A DNA stretch of 64,000 bases, from NCBI GenBank assembly GCA_046047495.1, contig JBJOHV010000059.1, positions 1 through 64,000 on the forward strand, given 5' to 3'. How positions within the stretch are numbered: position 1 is the first letter of the stretch; every line of letters starts with the position of its first letter. The notes beneath the pieces were generated by a model that was not told the origin of the DNA, made no database searches, and saw only the letters and a list, made by a program, of their open reading frames with translations. Both the position numbers and the translations under genes were made by a program. Below, piece by piece: positions 9,672-18,682 of the stretch. Source of the stretch: NORP240 sp046047495 (GTDB taxonomy: Bacteria > Pseudomonadota > Gammaproteobacteria > Pseudomonadales > Pseudohongiellaceae).

Positions 9672-11239
9672 TCGGCAAACTGCTCAAGGAAGCGACTCCC
9701 TCGTTTGCCTGGGTCAGGAAGCGGGGCAATTGGCGCACCGAGGTATTCGCCGGATTCGTCGGCGCCATCCTGGTCATTCCCCAGGGCATCACCTATGCCT
9801 ATCTGGCCGGACTGCAACCCGAGTACGGTTTGTACTGCGCCATCTTCGTCACCCTGTTTTCCAGCCTGCTGGGCACCTCCTCCATGATGAGCGGGCCCAA
9901 TACCGCCGTGGCCATCCTCATCGGCCTGGCGGTGCTGCCCCTGGCCGGTCGCGGCAGCCCGGTGTACATCGACTACGTATTCCTGCTGTGCATGATGGTG
10001 GGGATCATCCAGCTGATGTTCTGGCTGCTGCGGGGCGCGCGGATCTTTCAATACCTGTCGCCGGCGGCGATTTCCGGAATTTCCGCCGGGGCCGGCTTCC
10101 TCATCATCATGGCCTCCCTGGACGGCATCCTGGACCTGTCCACGTTCAAGACCACCTTCTTCTACGAAAAGATCTACATCATCATCACCGAGGCACCCCA
10201 GCTGGTGAGCCCCTACAGCCTGGCCATCGGACTGTGCACCATCGTCGGCGGCTACGTGGGGCGCCGCTATTCACCGCGCTACTTCATCCTCATTGCCGTC
10301 ACCGCCGGTTATCTGTGCGGACTGCTGGTGGCCTTCATCTGGCCCCAGCCGGTCACCGAGCTGGAATACCTGGGGCGCATGCCCTTGCAGTGGCTGCCCT
10401 TTGCCGTGCCCAAGATCAACCGGGAATACCTGCTGACCAGCATTCAGCTGATTCCGTTTGCGGTTTCCATTGCCTTCATCGGCCTGGCCCAGTCGCTGGT
10501 CATCGTTCGGGAACTCAAGATGGAAACCGATCAGGACATCGACCTGGACAAGGAAGTCTATGCCCAGGGTGTGGCCAGCTTCCTGGCGCCGTTTTTCTCC
10601 AGCTTCGCCGGCTCCGGCAGTTTCAACCGCACCAGGGTTAATCAGAGCCTGGGCGCCTCCACCCCCCTGTCGGGCATCGCCACCGCCGGCTTCGTGCTGC
10701 TGCTCATCGCGTTCCTGGGACCCATACTGACCTACATGCCCATGGCCGCCATGGCCGGCACCCTGTTCATCGTGGGTGCGGACATGATCAAGTGGCGCGA
10801 CGTGACCCATTATGCCCAGGTCCGCTCGGAGCTGATCATCTACCTGGCCACCTTCATCAGCATCCTGTTTTTCGGTCTGGCCCGTGGCATCGAGGTGGCG
10901 GTGTTCCTGTCGGTCAGCGTGTTTCTTTTGCGCATCAGTCAGCTGGAGTTGAAGGAGGAAGCGTCCAATTCAGGTCCTGTGCTGAAAGTGAAGGGCGCCT
11001 TGTTCTATGCTTCCGTCGGTCATCTGACCGAAAAATTCCACAAACTGCTGGGAGAAAATCTCACGGTGGATCTGCAATACACCACCCATATCGATCAGTC
11101 GGCGGTGGACTTCTTCAACCGGGAATCCAGGAACATGGCGGCCCACGGCGCCAGGTTGACCCTGTTGATCAACGACAAGCAGCGCCATTTTCTCGAGCGC
11201 CTGGGCGCCAGCCGTGACATCGAGATGGTGTTGATTTGA
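9668..11239 (+). CDS. SulP/SLC26-family anion transporter with STAS domain
   Basis: A 523-residue inner-membrane transporter. The N-terminal part contains the SulP signature (VGAILVIPQGITYAYLAGL, then MMSGPNTAVAILIG), followed by about ten further hydrophobic segments, the GSFNRTRVNQSLGASTPLSG stretch typical of the family, and a C-terminal cytosolic STAS domain (from about residue 440: KGALFYASVGHL ... HIDQSAVDFF). Family members carry sulfate, bicarbonate or other anions. The start is a TTG that overlaps the upstream cytochrome stop (TTGA), so coupling with a TsdA-like enzyme points to a sulfur oxyanion, although bicarbonate cannot be excluded. Confidence 0.9.
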   Translation: MIGKLLKEATPSFAWVRKRGNWRTEVFAGFVGAILVIPQGITYAYLAGLQPEYGLYCAIFVTLFSSLLGTSSMMSGPNTAVAILIGLAVLPLAGRGSPVYIDYVFLLCMMVGIIQLMFWLLRGARIFQYLSPAAISGISAGAGFLIIMASLDGILDLSTFKTTFFYEKIYIIITEAPQLVSPYSLAIGLCTIVGGYVGRRYSPRYFILIAVTAGYLCGLLVAFIWPQPVTELEYLGRMPLQWLPFAVPKINREYLLTSIQLIPFAVSIAFIGLAQSLVIVRELKMETDQDIDLDKEVYAQGVASFLAPFFSSFAGSGSFNRTRVNQSLGASTPLSGIATAGFVLLLIAFLGPILTYMPMAAMAGTLFIVGADMIKWRDVTHYAQVRSELIIYLATFISILFFGLARGIEVAVFLSVSVFLLRISQLELKEEASNSGPVLKVKGALFYASVGHLTEKFHKLLGENLTVDLQYTTHIDQSAVDFFNRESRNMAAHGARLTLLINDKQRHFLERLGASRDIEMVLI

Positions 11240-11356
11240 TGCGGTGGCCCGGGACTCTGATCCCCATCAATACCGGTGGGCCGATTTGACACATACTGCA
11301 ATTAACCGAAAGAATCCGGTTCAGTCATTGCTGAGCCAGCCAAACAGGAGCGCATT

Positions 11357-12022
11357 ATGAAAGAGTCCAATGATCAGGTTCTGGGTCGTCGCACCCTGTT
11401 GTCATCCATGGGTGTGGCGGCGGTGGCGGGAATCGCAGCCAGTGCCGCCGCGGCACCGGCCCGGGCGGCACAGTCCGAATCGTTTACCCCACCGCGGCAT
11501 GCCAAGGATGCCTGGCTGGGCGAACTGGCGGGTGTTCATCGGGTCTTCATCGATTCTTCCACCCTGCCGGGCGGCGCCAATGCCCTGCGCTACGCCAACA
11601 ATATCCTGGCAACCCACGTAGGGGATTACGAAGGCCAGGTATCGGACTATGCCCTGGTGATCTGCTTCCGCCATGGCTCCACACCCTATGCCTTCGACGA
11701 TGCCGTGTGGGCGAAATACGGCTCCCTGTTCATTCGGGATGCGGATCCGACGCCGACCACCAATCCCATGAATGCCGCCACTGCGGCCAACGGACAGAAC
11801 AGCCTGGCATCCATTCGCGAGGCCGGTGTGAAATTCGCCATTTGCAGCAAGGCCACCGGCGTCTATTCGCAAATGCTGGCGAGGGCTACCGGATCCACAC
11901 CGGAGGCGGTGTATGCAGAGTTGGTTGCCGGTGCGATTCCGGAGAGCCGCTTCGTGCCGGCGGGGGTCATCGCGGCAACTCGGTCCCAGGAATACGGTTA
12001 CAGTCTGTTGTATTCCGAATAG
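11357..12022 (+). CDS. Tat-exported DsrE-like protein
   Basis: A 221-residue protein with a twin-arginine signal (GRRTLLSSMG at 10-19, then an Ala-rich hydrophobic stretch ending ARAA). The mature domain looks like the DsrE/DsrF fold: HRVFIDSSTLPGG, ALRYANNILA, YALVICFRHGSTPYAF, and a late strand FAICSKATG where the Cys sits at the position used for sulfur binding in DsrE-like proteins. DsrE proteins relay persulfide sulfur. It follows the cytochrome/SulP pair after a 117-base gap, and all three proteins have a sulfur theme. Confidence 0.7.
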   Translation: MKESNDQVLGRRTLLSSMGVAAVAGIAASAAAAPARAAQSESFTPPRHAKDAWLGELAGVHRVFIDSSTLPGGANALRYANNILATHVGDYEGQVSDYALVICFRHGSTPYAFDDAVWAKYGSLFIRDADPTPTTNPMNAATAANGQNSLASIREAGVKFAICSKATGVYSQMLARATGSTPEAVYAELVAGAIPESRFVPAGVIAATRSQEYGYSLLYSE

Positions 12023-12043
12023 CCCGGAGTACGACCGAAAGCC

Positions 12044-13654
12044 CTAGAAGCTGACGGCCCGGCTGGTGGGGTCCTGGCTTGCCAGATACTCGTCATAGGT
12101 TCCCTGGTAGTCGATCAGGCCCTGGTCCTTGATCTCGATGACCCGGTTGGCCAGGGAGGAGACGAACTCCCGGTCGTGGCTGACGAAGATCAGGGTGCCC
12201 TCGTAGTGTTCCAGGGCCAGGTTGAGGGCCTCGATGGCTTCCATGTCCATGTGGTTGGTGGGCTCGTCCATAATGAGGACGTTAGGATCCGTCATCATCA
12301 TCTTGCCGAACAGCAGGCGGTTCTTCTCGCCGCCTGAACACACCTTCACCTTCTTCAGGTAATCGTCCGCCGAAAACAACAAACGGCCCAGGGTGGCCCG
12401 CACGATGAGGTCATCGTGGCTGGGTTTGCGCCACTGGCTCATCCAGTCGAACAGGGTCAGGTCGTTGTCGAAATCCGCCGTGCTGTCCTGGGGGCAGTAG
12501 CCGATGCTGGCATTCTCCGCCCACTGGATGGTGCCGGCCCGGGGCGTGAGTTCCCCCAGCAGGCAGCGCAGCAGGGTGGTCTTGCCCGCACCGTTCTCAC
12601 CGATGATGGCCAGTCGTGTGCCGGCCGCCAGGATCAGGCTGCCATTGCTGAACAGCAGCTCCTCCCCATAGCCGTGGCTGAGGTGTTCCAGCACCAGGGC
12701 CTGGCGGTGCAGCTTCTTGTCCTGCCGAAAACGGATGTAGGGGCTGACCCGGGACGAGGGCTTGATGTCCTCCAGCTGGATTTTCTCGATCTGCCGGGCT
12801 CTCGAGGTGGCCTGCTTGGCTTTGGAGGCATTGGCGGAGAAGCGGCTGACGAACTGCTGCAGGTCGGTGATCTGGGCCGATTTCTTGGCATTGATGGACA
12901 TCAGACGTTCCCTGGCCGCGGTCGATGCGATCATGAAGTCGTCATAGTTGCCGGGATAGACCCGCAGCTCGCCGTAGTCGATGTCCGCCATGTGGGTGCA
13001 CACCGCATTGAGGAAGTGGCGGTCGTGGGACACGATGACCATGGTGGACTTGCGCTCCGTCAGCACCCCTTCCAGCCAGCGGATGGCATGGATGTCCAGG
13101 TTGTTGGTGGGCTCGTCCAGCAGCAGGATGTCGGGATCGGAAAACAGGGCCTGCACCAGCAGCACCCGCAGCTTCCAGCCCGGCGCCACTTCGCTCATGG
13201 GCCCGTAATGCAACTCCGGGGCGATGCCGGCGCCGATCAGCAGCTCCCCGGCCCGGCTTTCCGCGGTGTAGCCATCCAGTTCGGCGTACTCGATCTCCAG
13301 CTCCGCCACCGCCATGCCTTCGGCTTCGGTCATCTCTTCAAGACCGTAGATGCGATCCCGCTCCTGCTTCACCCGCCACAGGTCGCGATGCCCCATGATC
13401 ACCGTATCGATGACGCTGTAGGCCTCATAGGCGAACTGGTCCTGATTGAGTTTGCCGACCCGCTCATTGGGGGTCACCGACACGTTGCCCGCGGAGGGCT
13501 TCAGGCTGCCGTCCAGGATCTTCATGAAGGTGGACTTGCCACAGCCGTTGGCCCCGATCAGGCCATAACGGTTGCCATCGCCAAACTTGACGGACACGTT
13601 TTCGAACAGGGGCTTGGCAGCAAACTGCATGGTGATGTTGGCGGCGGTGATCAC
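12044..13654 (-). CDS. ybiT: ABC-F family ATPase YbiT
   Basis: A 536-residue soluble protein with two ABC cassettes and no membrane domain, which acts on ribosomes in the ABC-F family. Walker A motifs are GANGCGKS and GENGAGKT; Walker B motifs read LLLDEPTNNLDI and LIMDEPTNHMDM. The first cassette has MSEVAPGWKLR in place of a canonical LSGGQ signature, which is diagnostic of YbiT, while the second has CSGGEKNR. The inter-cassette linker is charged (SRARQIEKIQLEDIKPSS). YbiT's physiological role is still unclear; translational rescue is suggested for the family. Confidence 0.95.
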   Translation of the reverse strand: MITAANITMQFAAKPLFENVSVKFGDGNRYGLIGANGCGKSTFMKILDGSLKPSAGNVSVTPNERVGKLNQDQFAYEAYSVIDTVIMGHRDLWRVKQERDRIYGLEEMTEAEGMAVAELEIEYAELDGYTAESRAGELLIGAGIAPELHYGPMSEVAPGWKLRVLLVQALFSDPDILLLDEPTNNLDIHAIRWLEGVLTERKSTMVIVSHDRHFLNAVCTHMADIDYGELRVYPGNYDDFMIASTAARERLMSINAKKSAQITDLQQFVSRFSANASKAKQATSRARQIEKIQLEDIKPSSRVSPYIRFRQDKKLHRQALVLEHLSHGYGEELLFSNGSLILAAGTRLAIIGENGAGKTTLLRCLLGELTPRAGTIQWAENASIGYCPQDSTADFDNDLTLFDWMSQWRKPSHDDLIVRATLGRLLFSADDYLKKVKVCSGGEKNRLLFGKMMMTDPNVLIMDEPTNHMDMEAIEALNLALEHYEGTLIFVSHDREFVSSLANRVIEIKDQGLIDYQGTYDEYLASQDPTSRAVSF

Positions 13655-13798
13655 GGGATGGTCCTGGGCTGATTTTCCGGGGCTGCTAGCGGGTGTTGGG
13701 CATTGGGGCTGATTTAAGGCCGCGTACTATAGGGATTTGTGGGGCCGGAGTCGAGTCTATTCCGAAATTTTGGCTATCACCGTAGACTGGCGTCTCCA

Positions 13799-14049
13799 CC
13801 CCAGGGATTATCACGGCTGCCCATGACAGATTATCTGTTCCTCATCTTCCTCTTTCTGCTGGCCGGCATTGCCATAAGCCCGGTGCTGTTCATTGTCTTC
13901 AATCGCTGGGTGGCTCCGCGCTCAGTCGCAGGGCCGAGCGACAGGCCGATCCCATCGAGGAAAAATGCAGCATCATCATTGCCGGCCACGGACGGGTGTG
14001 CGGCATCGTCAATCGCATCCTGCGGGAGTTGAAGGAGAAGATGTTGTAA
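13799..14049 (+). pseudogene. Remnant of a KefB/KefC-type potassium/proton antiporter
   Basis: A short stretch encodes the last membrane helix of a Kef antiporter (LAGIAISPVLFIVFNRWVAPR) and then, after a shift of frame near 13918-13921, LSRRAERQADPIEE and SIIIAGHGRVCGIVNRIL, matching the start of the KefC RCK_N domain (VIVAGFGRFGQIAGRLL in E. coli). One inserted base near 13920 would restore a single frame. The transporter core before and the nucleotide-binding domain after are both missing and the frame ends at TAA 14047-14049, so this is a truncated and frameshifted relic. An ATG at 13823 begins an intact 70-codon frame but it does not continue the homology. Confidence 0.75.
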
Positions 14050-14097
14050 TCTGCCAGTCCCCATAACAAAAACACCCATCCCCACAAGGCCACGACC

Positions 14098-15540
14098 ATG
14101 ATCCGATGTTCTCGCGTAAAACAGTACTCCGCGACCGCCCTGCTTGCCCTCGGACTGACCCTGGCCGGGTCCACGGTCTACGGCCAGGTTGGCGACGGCG
14201 CGGTGGTTTACCGCAACGGACAGTTCATCACCGGTGACGGTAGTGTGCTCAACGACGGTGTCATGGTGGTGCGGGGCAACGGTATAGAAGCCATCGGGCC
14301 CGCCAGCTCGGTTGCCGTCCCCGCGGACGCGCGGACGGTCGATCTCCAGGGTCGCACTGTCATGCCCGCTCTCATCGATGCCCATGCCCACATCGGCTTT
14401 GAAGGATACATCGGCTGGGGTGCCGCCCATTACGGCAAGGACAACATCATCGACCATCTGCGGCGTTATGCCTGGTACGGATTCGGCGCGGTATTCTCCG
14501 CCGGTAGCGACCCGGCGGAACTGGCCCGGGAGGTGGAGGCGGCGCGGCAGGCCGGTGAGTATCACGGAGCCCGATTATTGGTGGCGGCCGGCATGGGTCC
14601 GCCGGGACAGGGTCCCAACGCGGCATTTCTGGAACAGGTGTTGACCGTGGAACAACGCACCGGCATGACCATCCTGCGGGGTGCGGGCACGGCGGAGCAG
14701 GGTCGCGCCGCGGTGCGGGACATCGCGGCGGCGGGCAGCCGCTTCATCAAGATCTGGGTGGACGATCGGGGCGGTGTGCAGGACAAGATGCCACCGGAAA
14801 TCTACACCGCCATCACCGCCGAGGCCCGCTCCCATAACATCCCTGTGCTGGTGCACCAGCAGGCCACGGAGGACATGCCGGGTCTGATCAGTGCCGGAGT
14901 CAGCGGCTTCCTCCATGGCCGCATCGGTCCCCTGCTGGATGATGCCATGGCCCGTTCGATGGCAGCCGCCGGCATCTTTCTGGTACCCAATCTGGGATTG
15001 GGAGAGCTGCGCCGGGAGCGTATCGCCGATGACACCTTTCTCACCGACACTCTGCCGCCCGGTGTTGCCCAGCGCCTCGGCGAAGCCTTCGATGCCCGAC
15101 CCATCGCCGGACCTGCACCGGACTACGAACGGGATTTGCAGGAAGGCTTTGCCCGACTGCAGGCCGCCGGTGTGGACATCGTGCTGGGAACCGACGCCGG
15201 CGCCGTGCCCGATCATTTCTTCGGGTATGCGGGCCACCGGGAGTTGGAAATATTCGTGCGTCTGGGCATGACACCCCTGGAGGCGATCAGCTCGGCCACC
15301 GGGCTGGCGGCCAAACACCTGGGCTTGCAGGACACGGGCACATTGGCGGCGGGCAAATCGGCGGACTTCGTCATTCTCAATGCCAGCCCGCTGGAGGATA
15401 TCCTCAATACGCGGCAAATCCACAGCGTCTTTCTGGGGGGACTTGCCCTTGATCGACGTCTCAATCAGCTCGCTGTGCAGCCACCTGCAGCTGACTCACT
15501 CCATCCAGGTCCGGCGCTGGCGGATACGAGTGGTTTCTGA
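14098..15540 (+). CDS. Exported amidohydrolase (imidazolonepropionase/prolidase-like)
   Basis: A 480-residue metal-dependent hydrolase with a signal peptide cut near VYGQ. The amidohydrolase fold is complete: an N-terminal beta-sandwich (VVYRNGQFITGDG), HAH at 96-98, a candidate carbamylated Lys in FIKIWVDD, His in PVLVHQQ, His in GFLHGRI, and the Asp in VLGTDAGAVP, closing with LAAGKSADFVILN. The subgroup resembles exported imidazolonepropionase-like or Xaa-Pro dipeptidase-like enzymes; the substrate is unknown. The last 80 bases are overlapped by a possible small gene on the other strand. Confidence 0.88.
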   Translation: MIRCSRVKQYSATALLALGLTLAGSTVYGQVGDGAVVYRNGQFITGDGSVLNDGVMVVRGNGIEAIGPASSVAVPADARTVDLQGRTVMPALIDAHAHIGFEGYIGWGAAHYGKDNIIDHLRRYAWYGFGAVFSAGSDPAELAREVEAARQAGEYHGARLLVAAGMGPPGQGPNAAFLEQVLTVEQRTGMTILRGAGTAEQGRAAVRDIAAAGSRFIKIWVDDRGGVQDKMPPEIYTAITAEARSHNIPVLVHQQATEDMPGLISAGVSGFLHGRIGPLLDDAMARSMAAAGIFLVPNLGLGELRRERIADDTFLTDTLPPGVAQRLGEAFDARPIAGPAPDYERDLQEGFARLQAAGVDIVLGTDAGAVPDHFFGYAGHRELEIFVRLGMTPLEAISSATGLAAKHLGLQDTGTLAAGKSADFVILNASPLEDILNTRQIHSVFLGGLALDRRLNQLAVQPPAADSLHPGPALADTSGF

Positions 15541-15634
15541 CCGGTTGATGCCCCGAGGCAAAGGCGATCAGTACGATGAGCAGCGGGAGGGCTGCAAGCA
15601 GTTGAGGGGCTAACTCGATTATTGTTCTTTTCAC
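15461..15634 (-). CDS. Possible small membrane protein (57 aa, GTG start)
   Basis: A 58-codon frame starts with GTG at 15634 and is preceded by AAGGAA six bases upstream, a good ribosome site. The product has one strongly hydrophobic segment (LLAALPLLIVLIAFASG) and a short polar tail. It overlaps the 3' end of the amidohydrolase gene by 80 bases on the opposite strand. No family is recognised. The support is the ribosome site plus a clean transmembrane helix; it could still be chance. Confidence 0.35.
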   Translation of the reverse strand: MKRTIIELAPQLLAALPLLIVLIAFASGHQPVRNHSYPPAPDLDGVSQLQVAAQRAD

Positions 15635-15944
15635 GCTGAGTTCCTTTAGGGGCCTGGCCCCAGTGAGTTCTGGTAAGTTCTAGTGAGTCGAGATGTAGCA
15701 GACCAGAATGGCCATCAACAGCACGGGGATTTTCCAGTTCTGCACGTTCTTGCTGCACGGGTATCGAAAGTCTGTTTTGTTCATGGCTGTCAGATTACGC
15801 AGATCACGGTGACCTGAATATGCATCAGGCAAACCATGTACATTTATCCAGTGTTTCGTGAACGATTACGGACCAAAGGATGGCTGTGTTAGGATTCCAG
15901 ACCTGACCGCTGCCAGGGCCGACGATACCGGAGGTGACACTGAC
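15541..15944. other. 404-base gap with no firm gene
   Basis: The space between the amidohydrolase and the 15945 gene has only two candidate small frames on the minus strand (15461-15634 and 15680-15784) and a perfect inverted repeat GGGGCC-T-GGCCCC at 15649-15661. The repeat has no T-run beside it and lies just upstream of the 57-residue candidate. I see no RNA gene and no mobile element here. Confidence 0.6.
15680..15784 (-). CDS. Possible small membrane protein (34 aa)
   Basis: A 35-codon frame from ATG 15784 to TAG 15680 encodes a short peptide with one hydrophobic segment (WKIPVLLMAILVCYIS) and a Cys in the polar head. It lies 45 bases before the 57-residue candidate on the same strand, which could suggest a bicistronic transcript. 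No convincing ribosome site precedes it, so confidence is low. Confidence 0.25.
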   Translation of the reverse strand: MNKTDFRYPCSKNVQNWKIPVLLMAILVCYISTH

Positions 15945-16349
15945 ATGAAGCAATTTGATGGACACCCATCGTTCCAGGGGAGCTCAGCCAGCAGCATTGT
16001 GAAATGGTTCTACGATCGGGCATGGAACACCATGACCGGTGCCAAGCGGGCCATCGATGATATCTTTGAAACCAATTGCGGTGAGCTGGTTCGACAGCGC
16101 CTGTTTCCGGAGGAGCGGGTTCCCCAGACCCAGGAGGAACTGGATAACCTGCTGATGGAAACCAACTCCAGTTATACGGAGGCGGTCAATGAGTGCGTGC
16201 GGGTATTCCGCAATGGACTGACGGATGATTCCGAGGAAGAGCTGGAGATTCTGGAAAGCAAGCTACTCTCGGCGCGGGAGAAACTGGACCGCAATGTCGG
16301 CGCCATTGAGAGTGAGCTGATTCGCCGTCGCCAAAAAAGAAAGTCATGA
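15945..16349 (+). CDS. Hypothetical protein, predicted soluble and helical
   Basis: A 134-residue protein of no recognised family, starting MKQFDGHPSFQ. The ATG at 15945 is preceded by GGAGGTGA at 15930-15937, a strong ribosome site, which favours it over the in-frame ATG at 15858. The sequence is rich in charged residues and predicted helix (TQEELDNLLMETN, SEEELEILESKLLSAREKLDRN), suggesting a coiled-coil-like C-terminal half; no signal peptide or membrane segment is visible. The next gene begins 44 bases downstream. Confidence 0.7.
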   Translation: MKQFDGHPSFQGSSASSIVKWFYDRAWNTMTGAKRAIDDIFETNCGELVRQRLFPEERVPQTQEELDNLLMETNSSYTEAVNECVRVFRNGLTDDSEEELEILESKLLSAREKLDRNVGAIESELIRRRQKRKS

Positions 16350-16393
16350 TCTGCCCTGATTTTTCCCAAAATAACAAGAGTCGCAAACTGACC

Positions 16394-17596
16394 ATGAAAC
16401 GACTGACCCCTGCCACATTGCTTTGCATCGCCCTTACTGTCTGCAGTCCCATCACGGCCCAGACCGAACGGCCACCCCAGGCCGCCATCACCGAACCACT
16501 GACCGTGGAAACCTTCGAACTGCCGCAGTTGCGCATCGTGCCGGTGGCAACCGGACTGGCCAATCCCTTCGCCATGGCGTTTCGCGGCAATGGCGACATC
16601 CTCATCACCGAGCGCTATTCAGGCCGCCTGCGTATCGTGCGCGACGGCCGGCTGTTGCCGGACAGTATCGGTGGCATGCCGACGGTGGACGGCTCCGCCT
16701 GGCGCGCAGGCCTGATGGCGATCGCCCTGCACCCTGACGACGATGCCCTGGTCTATCTTACCTACCATAAAGCGATTGTGGTGGACGGTGAGCCGGGCAG
16801 GACCATCGCCCTCGCCCGTGGCCGTCTGGTGGAAGACCGTCTCACCGATGTCAGTGAGTTGTTTGTTACCAGCACACCGGACCCTGACATCGCTGCCGCC
16901 GCCCTGCTGTTCACGCCGGATCGCAAACTGCTCATGACAGTGGGAGGCGCCCTGGCCTATGCCGGGTTCGGCGACCTGGCCCAGGACCCTGCCAGTCATT
17001 ACGGCAAACTGCTGCGCTTCAACGCTGACGGCACGGTACCCGCGGACAATCCGTTCGTGCAGAGCGGCGAATTCCTGCCGGAGGTGTATTCCGTCGGCCA
17101 CCGCAATCAATTGGGGTTGGCACTGCATCCCGACACCGGTGAAGTCTGGGCCACCGAGAACGGGCCCCAGGGTGGCGATGAAGTGAATATCATCCACGGT
17201 GGCGCCAACTACGGCTGGCCCATCGCCTCTTACTCGCGCATGTACCGGGGTAACTGGGTGTCATCGACACCGTGGCGGGAGGAATTTGCCGGCCCGGAAG
17301 TCCTCTGGTGGCCCTCCATTGCGCCGTCGGGACTGACCTTCTATACGGGTGACAAGATCCCCGCCTGGCAGGGCAACCTGTTCGTCGGGTCCATGATGGT
17401 GGGCAGGATTCCCGGTACCGGGCATCTGGAGCGAATCGTCTTCAACAGCCGCGGCGAGGAAATCCGCCGCGAGGCGCTGCTGCGGGAGTTGAAGCACAAA
17501 GTGGTGGATGTGCGGCAGGGGCCGGATGGCTACCTCTACGTGCTTACCGACGAGGAGGACGGGGCGCTGCTGCGACTGGAGTCGGCCGCTCAGTAG
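16394..17596 (+). CDS. PQQ-dependent aldose sugar dehydrogenase-like protein, exported
   Basis: A 400-residue protein of the GSDH/YliI beta-propeller family, which oxidises sugars in the periplasm with pyrroloquinoline quinone. A signal peptide ends near ITAQ. Family signatures are ATGLANPFAMAFRGNGDILITER, then the active-site-type His in ALHPDD, KLLRFNADG, GHRNQLGLALHP, ATENGPQGGDEVN and PSIAPSGLTFYTGD. The ATG at 16394 gives a proper signal peptide; an earlier ATG at 16346 overlapping the previous stop would add an unlikely polar extension. No PQQ synthesis genes are in the window. Confidence 0.88.
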   Translation: MKRLTPATLLCIALTVCSPITAQTERPPQAAITEPLTVETFELPQLRIVPVATGLANPFAMAFRGNGDILITERYSGRLRIVRDGRLLPDSIGGMPTVDGSAWRAGLMAIALHPDDDALVYLTYHKAIVVDGEPGRTIALARGRLVEDRLTDVSELFVTSTPDPDIAAAALLFTPDRKLLMTVGGALAYAGFGDLAQDPASHYGKLLRFNADGTVPADNPFVQSGEFLPEVYSVGHRNQLGLALHPDTGEVWATENGPQGGDEVNIIHGGANYGWPIASYSRMYRGNWVSSTPWREEFAGPEVLWWPSIAPSGLTFYTGDKIPAWQGNLFVGSMMVGRIPGTGHLERIVFNSRGEEIRREALLRELKHKVVDVRQGPDGYLYVLTDEEDGALLRLESAAQ

Positions 17597-17627
17597 TCAC
17601 CGAAGCCGATCGGCCGAAGCAGCACGC

Positions 17628-18680
17628 TCATTGATGGGCCACTGTGCTCCGGTGTTCCCGCAACAGATCCCGTCCAAAGTCGCCGCTGAAATCCCGCCAC
17701 ACCGAATGGACATGGTTGGCGCCGTTCTGCACATTGTCGTACTCGATGAGGAAGGACGGACCCTGCAGACGATAGTAATGGGGGGCACCCGGCTCCAACG
17801 GCCCCGACCAGGCAAAGCTCACCGACTCCAGTCCATCGGCCTGGATATTCTCCCAACGGGTGGCTGCAATGTCAGCGGACATGACATCGGTGTAGGCCAG
17901 AATCACCTCCCGCAACAGACTGCGCTGACCGGCTGTCATGGCCTGCCCGCTCAGGCCCGCGGGACTGAGAGGATCGATGGGGTACTGATTGCCGGTGACG
18001 ATGTCATTGGGAGCCGTGTCGGACAACAGGGCCGCGCGACGCTGCTCCGTATCCAAGGCCAGCATGAAGGCGCGGGCACTGTCCTCCCGCCGCGCCAGTA
18101 CTCGCTGACCACGCTGTTCCTCGGTCTGCCAGCCTTCCCGCACCTCGGCCGGATTGGATCCGAAGAAGCTCGGTGTGCTGACTGTGACCCGGCCCATGAC
18201 CACGGTGAAATGCAGGGACAGGTGGTGGCCCTCGAAGCGCCAACCCCAGGTGCCGTCCGCACTGGGCGTACCGAACACCGAGATGCGGTAATGCTGGGGG
18301 TCACGGACAAAGCGGCCATTGGTCTCCAGCACCTTGAGCACGTTCTCCAATGCCATGATGGCGTTGGCGGTGCGCAGACCGTCCTGGCTGAGCCCCGTCG
18401 CCAGTAACGCCTTGGCGGCGGCCTGCTGCTCCGGTGTCAGTGCCTCGAGAGGAATGCCGTTGCGCGGGAACATCTCGTTGGGCACAAAGTGCCAGGCCTC
18501 CCGTTCAGTGGCATCCAGCGGAAACGCCGCCCGTGTTGACTGCTCCCCGGCCAGGGTGGCGAGGAAGCGGTTGGCGGCGTTGGCCATGGCCTCCTCGGCC
18601 TGCAGTGGAGCGGCCCACAGCAACAAGCCGATCCACAGGGACACCAAGCCAACATCGGTCCGGGTTGCGGGAGTGTTCAT
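17628..18680 (-). CDS. DUF3500 family protein, exported
   Basis: A 350-residue protein with an N-terminal signal peptide (LWIGLLLWAAPLQAEE). The body matches the DUF3500 pattern: WHFVPNEMFPRNGIPLEALTPEQ, near WGWRFEGHHLSLHFTVV, then FFGSNPAEV and the C-terminal QNGANHVHSVWRDFSGDFG. The many conserved His residues (GHHLSLH, ANHVHS) suggest metal binding, but no activity is known for the family. It starts two bases after the alpha/beta hydrolase stop and is therefore the second gene of a two-gene operon. Confidence 0.85.
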   Translation of the reverse strand: MNTPATRTDVGLVSLWIGLLLWAAPLQAEEAMANAANRFLATLAGEQSTRAAFPLDATEREAWHFVPNEMFPRNGIPLEALTPEQQAAAKALLATGLSQDGLRTANAIMALENVLKVLETNGRFVRDPQHYRISVFGTPSADGTWGWRFEGHHLSLHFTVVMGRVTVSTPSFFGSNPAEVREGWQTEEQRGQRVLARREDSARAFMLALDTEQRRAALLSDTAPNDIVTGNQYPIDPLSPAGLSGQAMTAGQRSLLREVILAYTDVMSADIAATRWENIQADGLESVSFAWSGPLEPGAPHYYRLQGPSFLIEYDNVQNGANHVHSVWRDFSGDFGRDLLREHRSTVAHQ

Positions 18681-18682
18681 GG

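Noticed and set aside
12416..13672. 418-codon open frame antisense to ybiT
   Set aside because: Low-complexity shadow of a clear YbiT gene.
15649..15661. Perfect palindrome GGGGCC-T-GGCCCC
   Set aside because: No T-run, no second copy and no adjacent mobile gene, so I do not call it a terminator or element.
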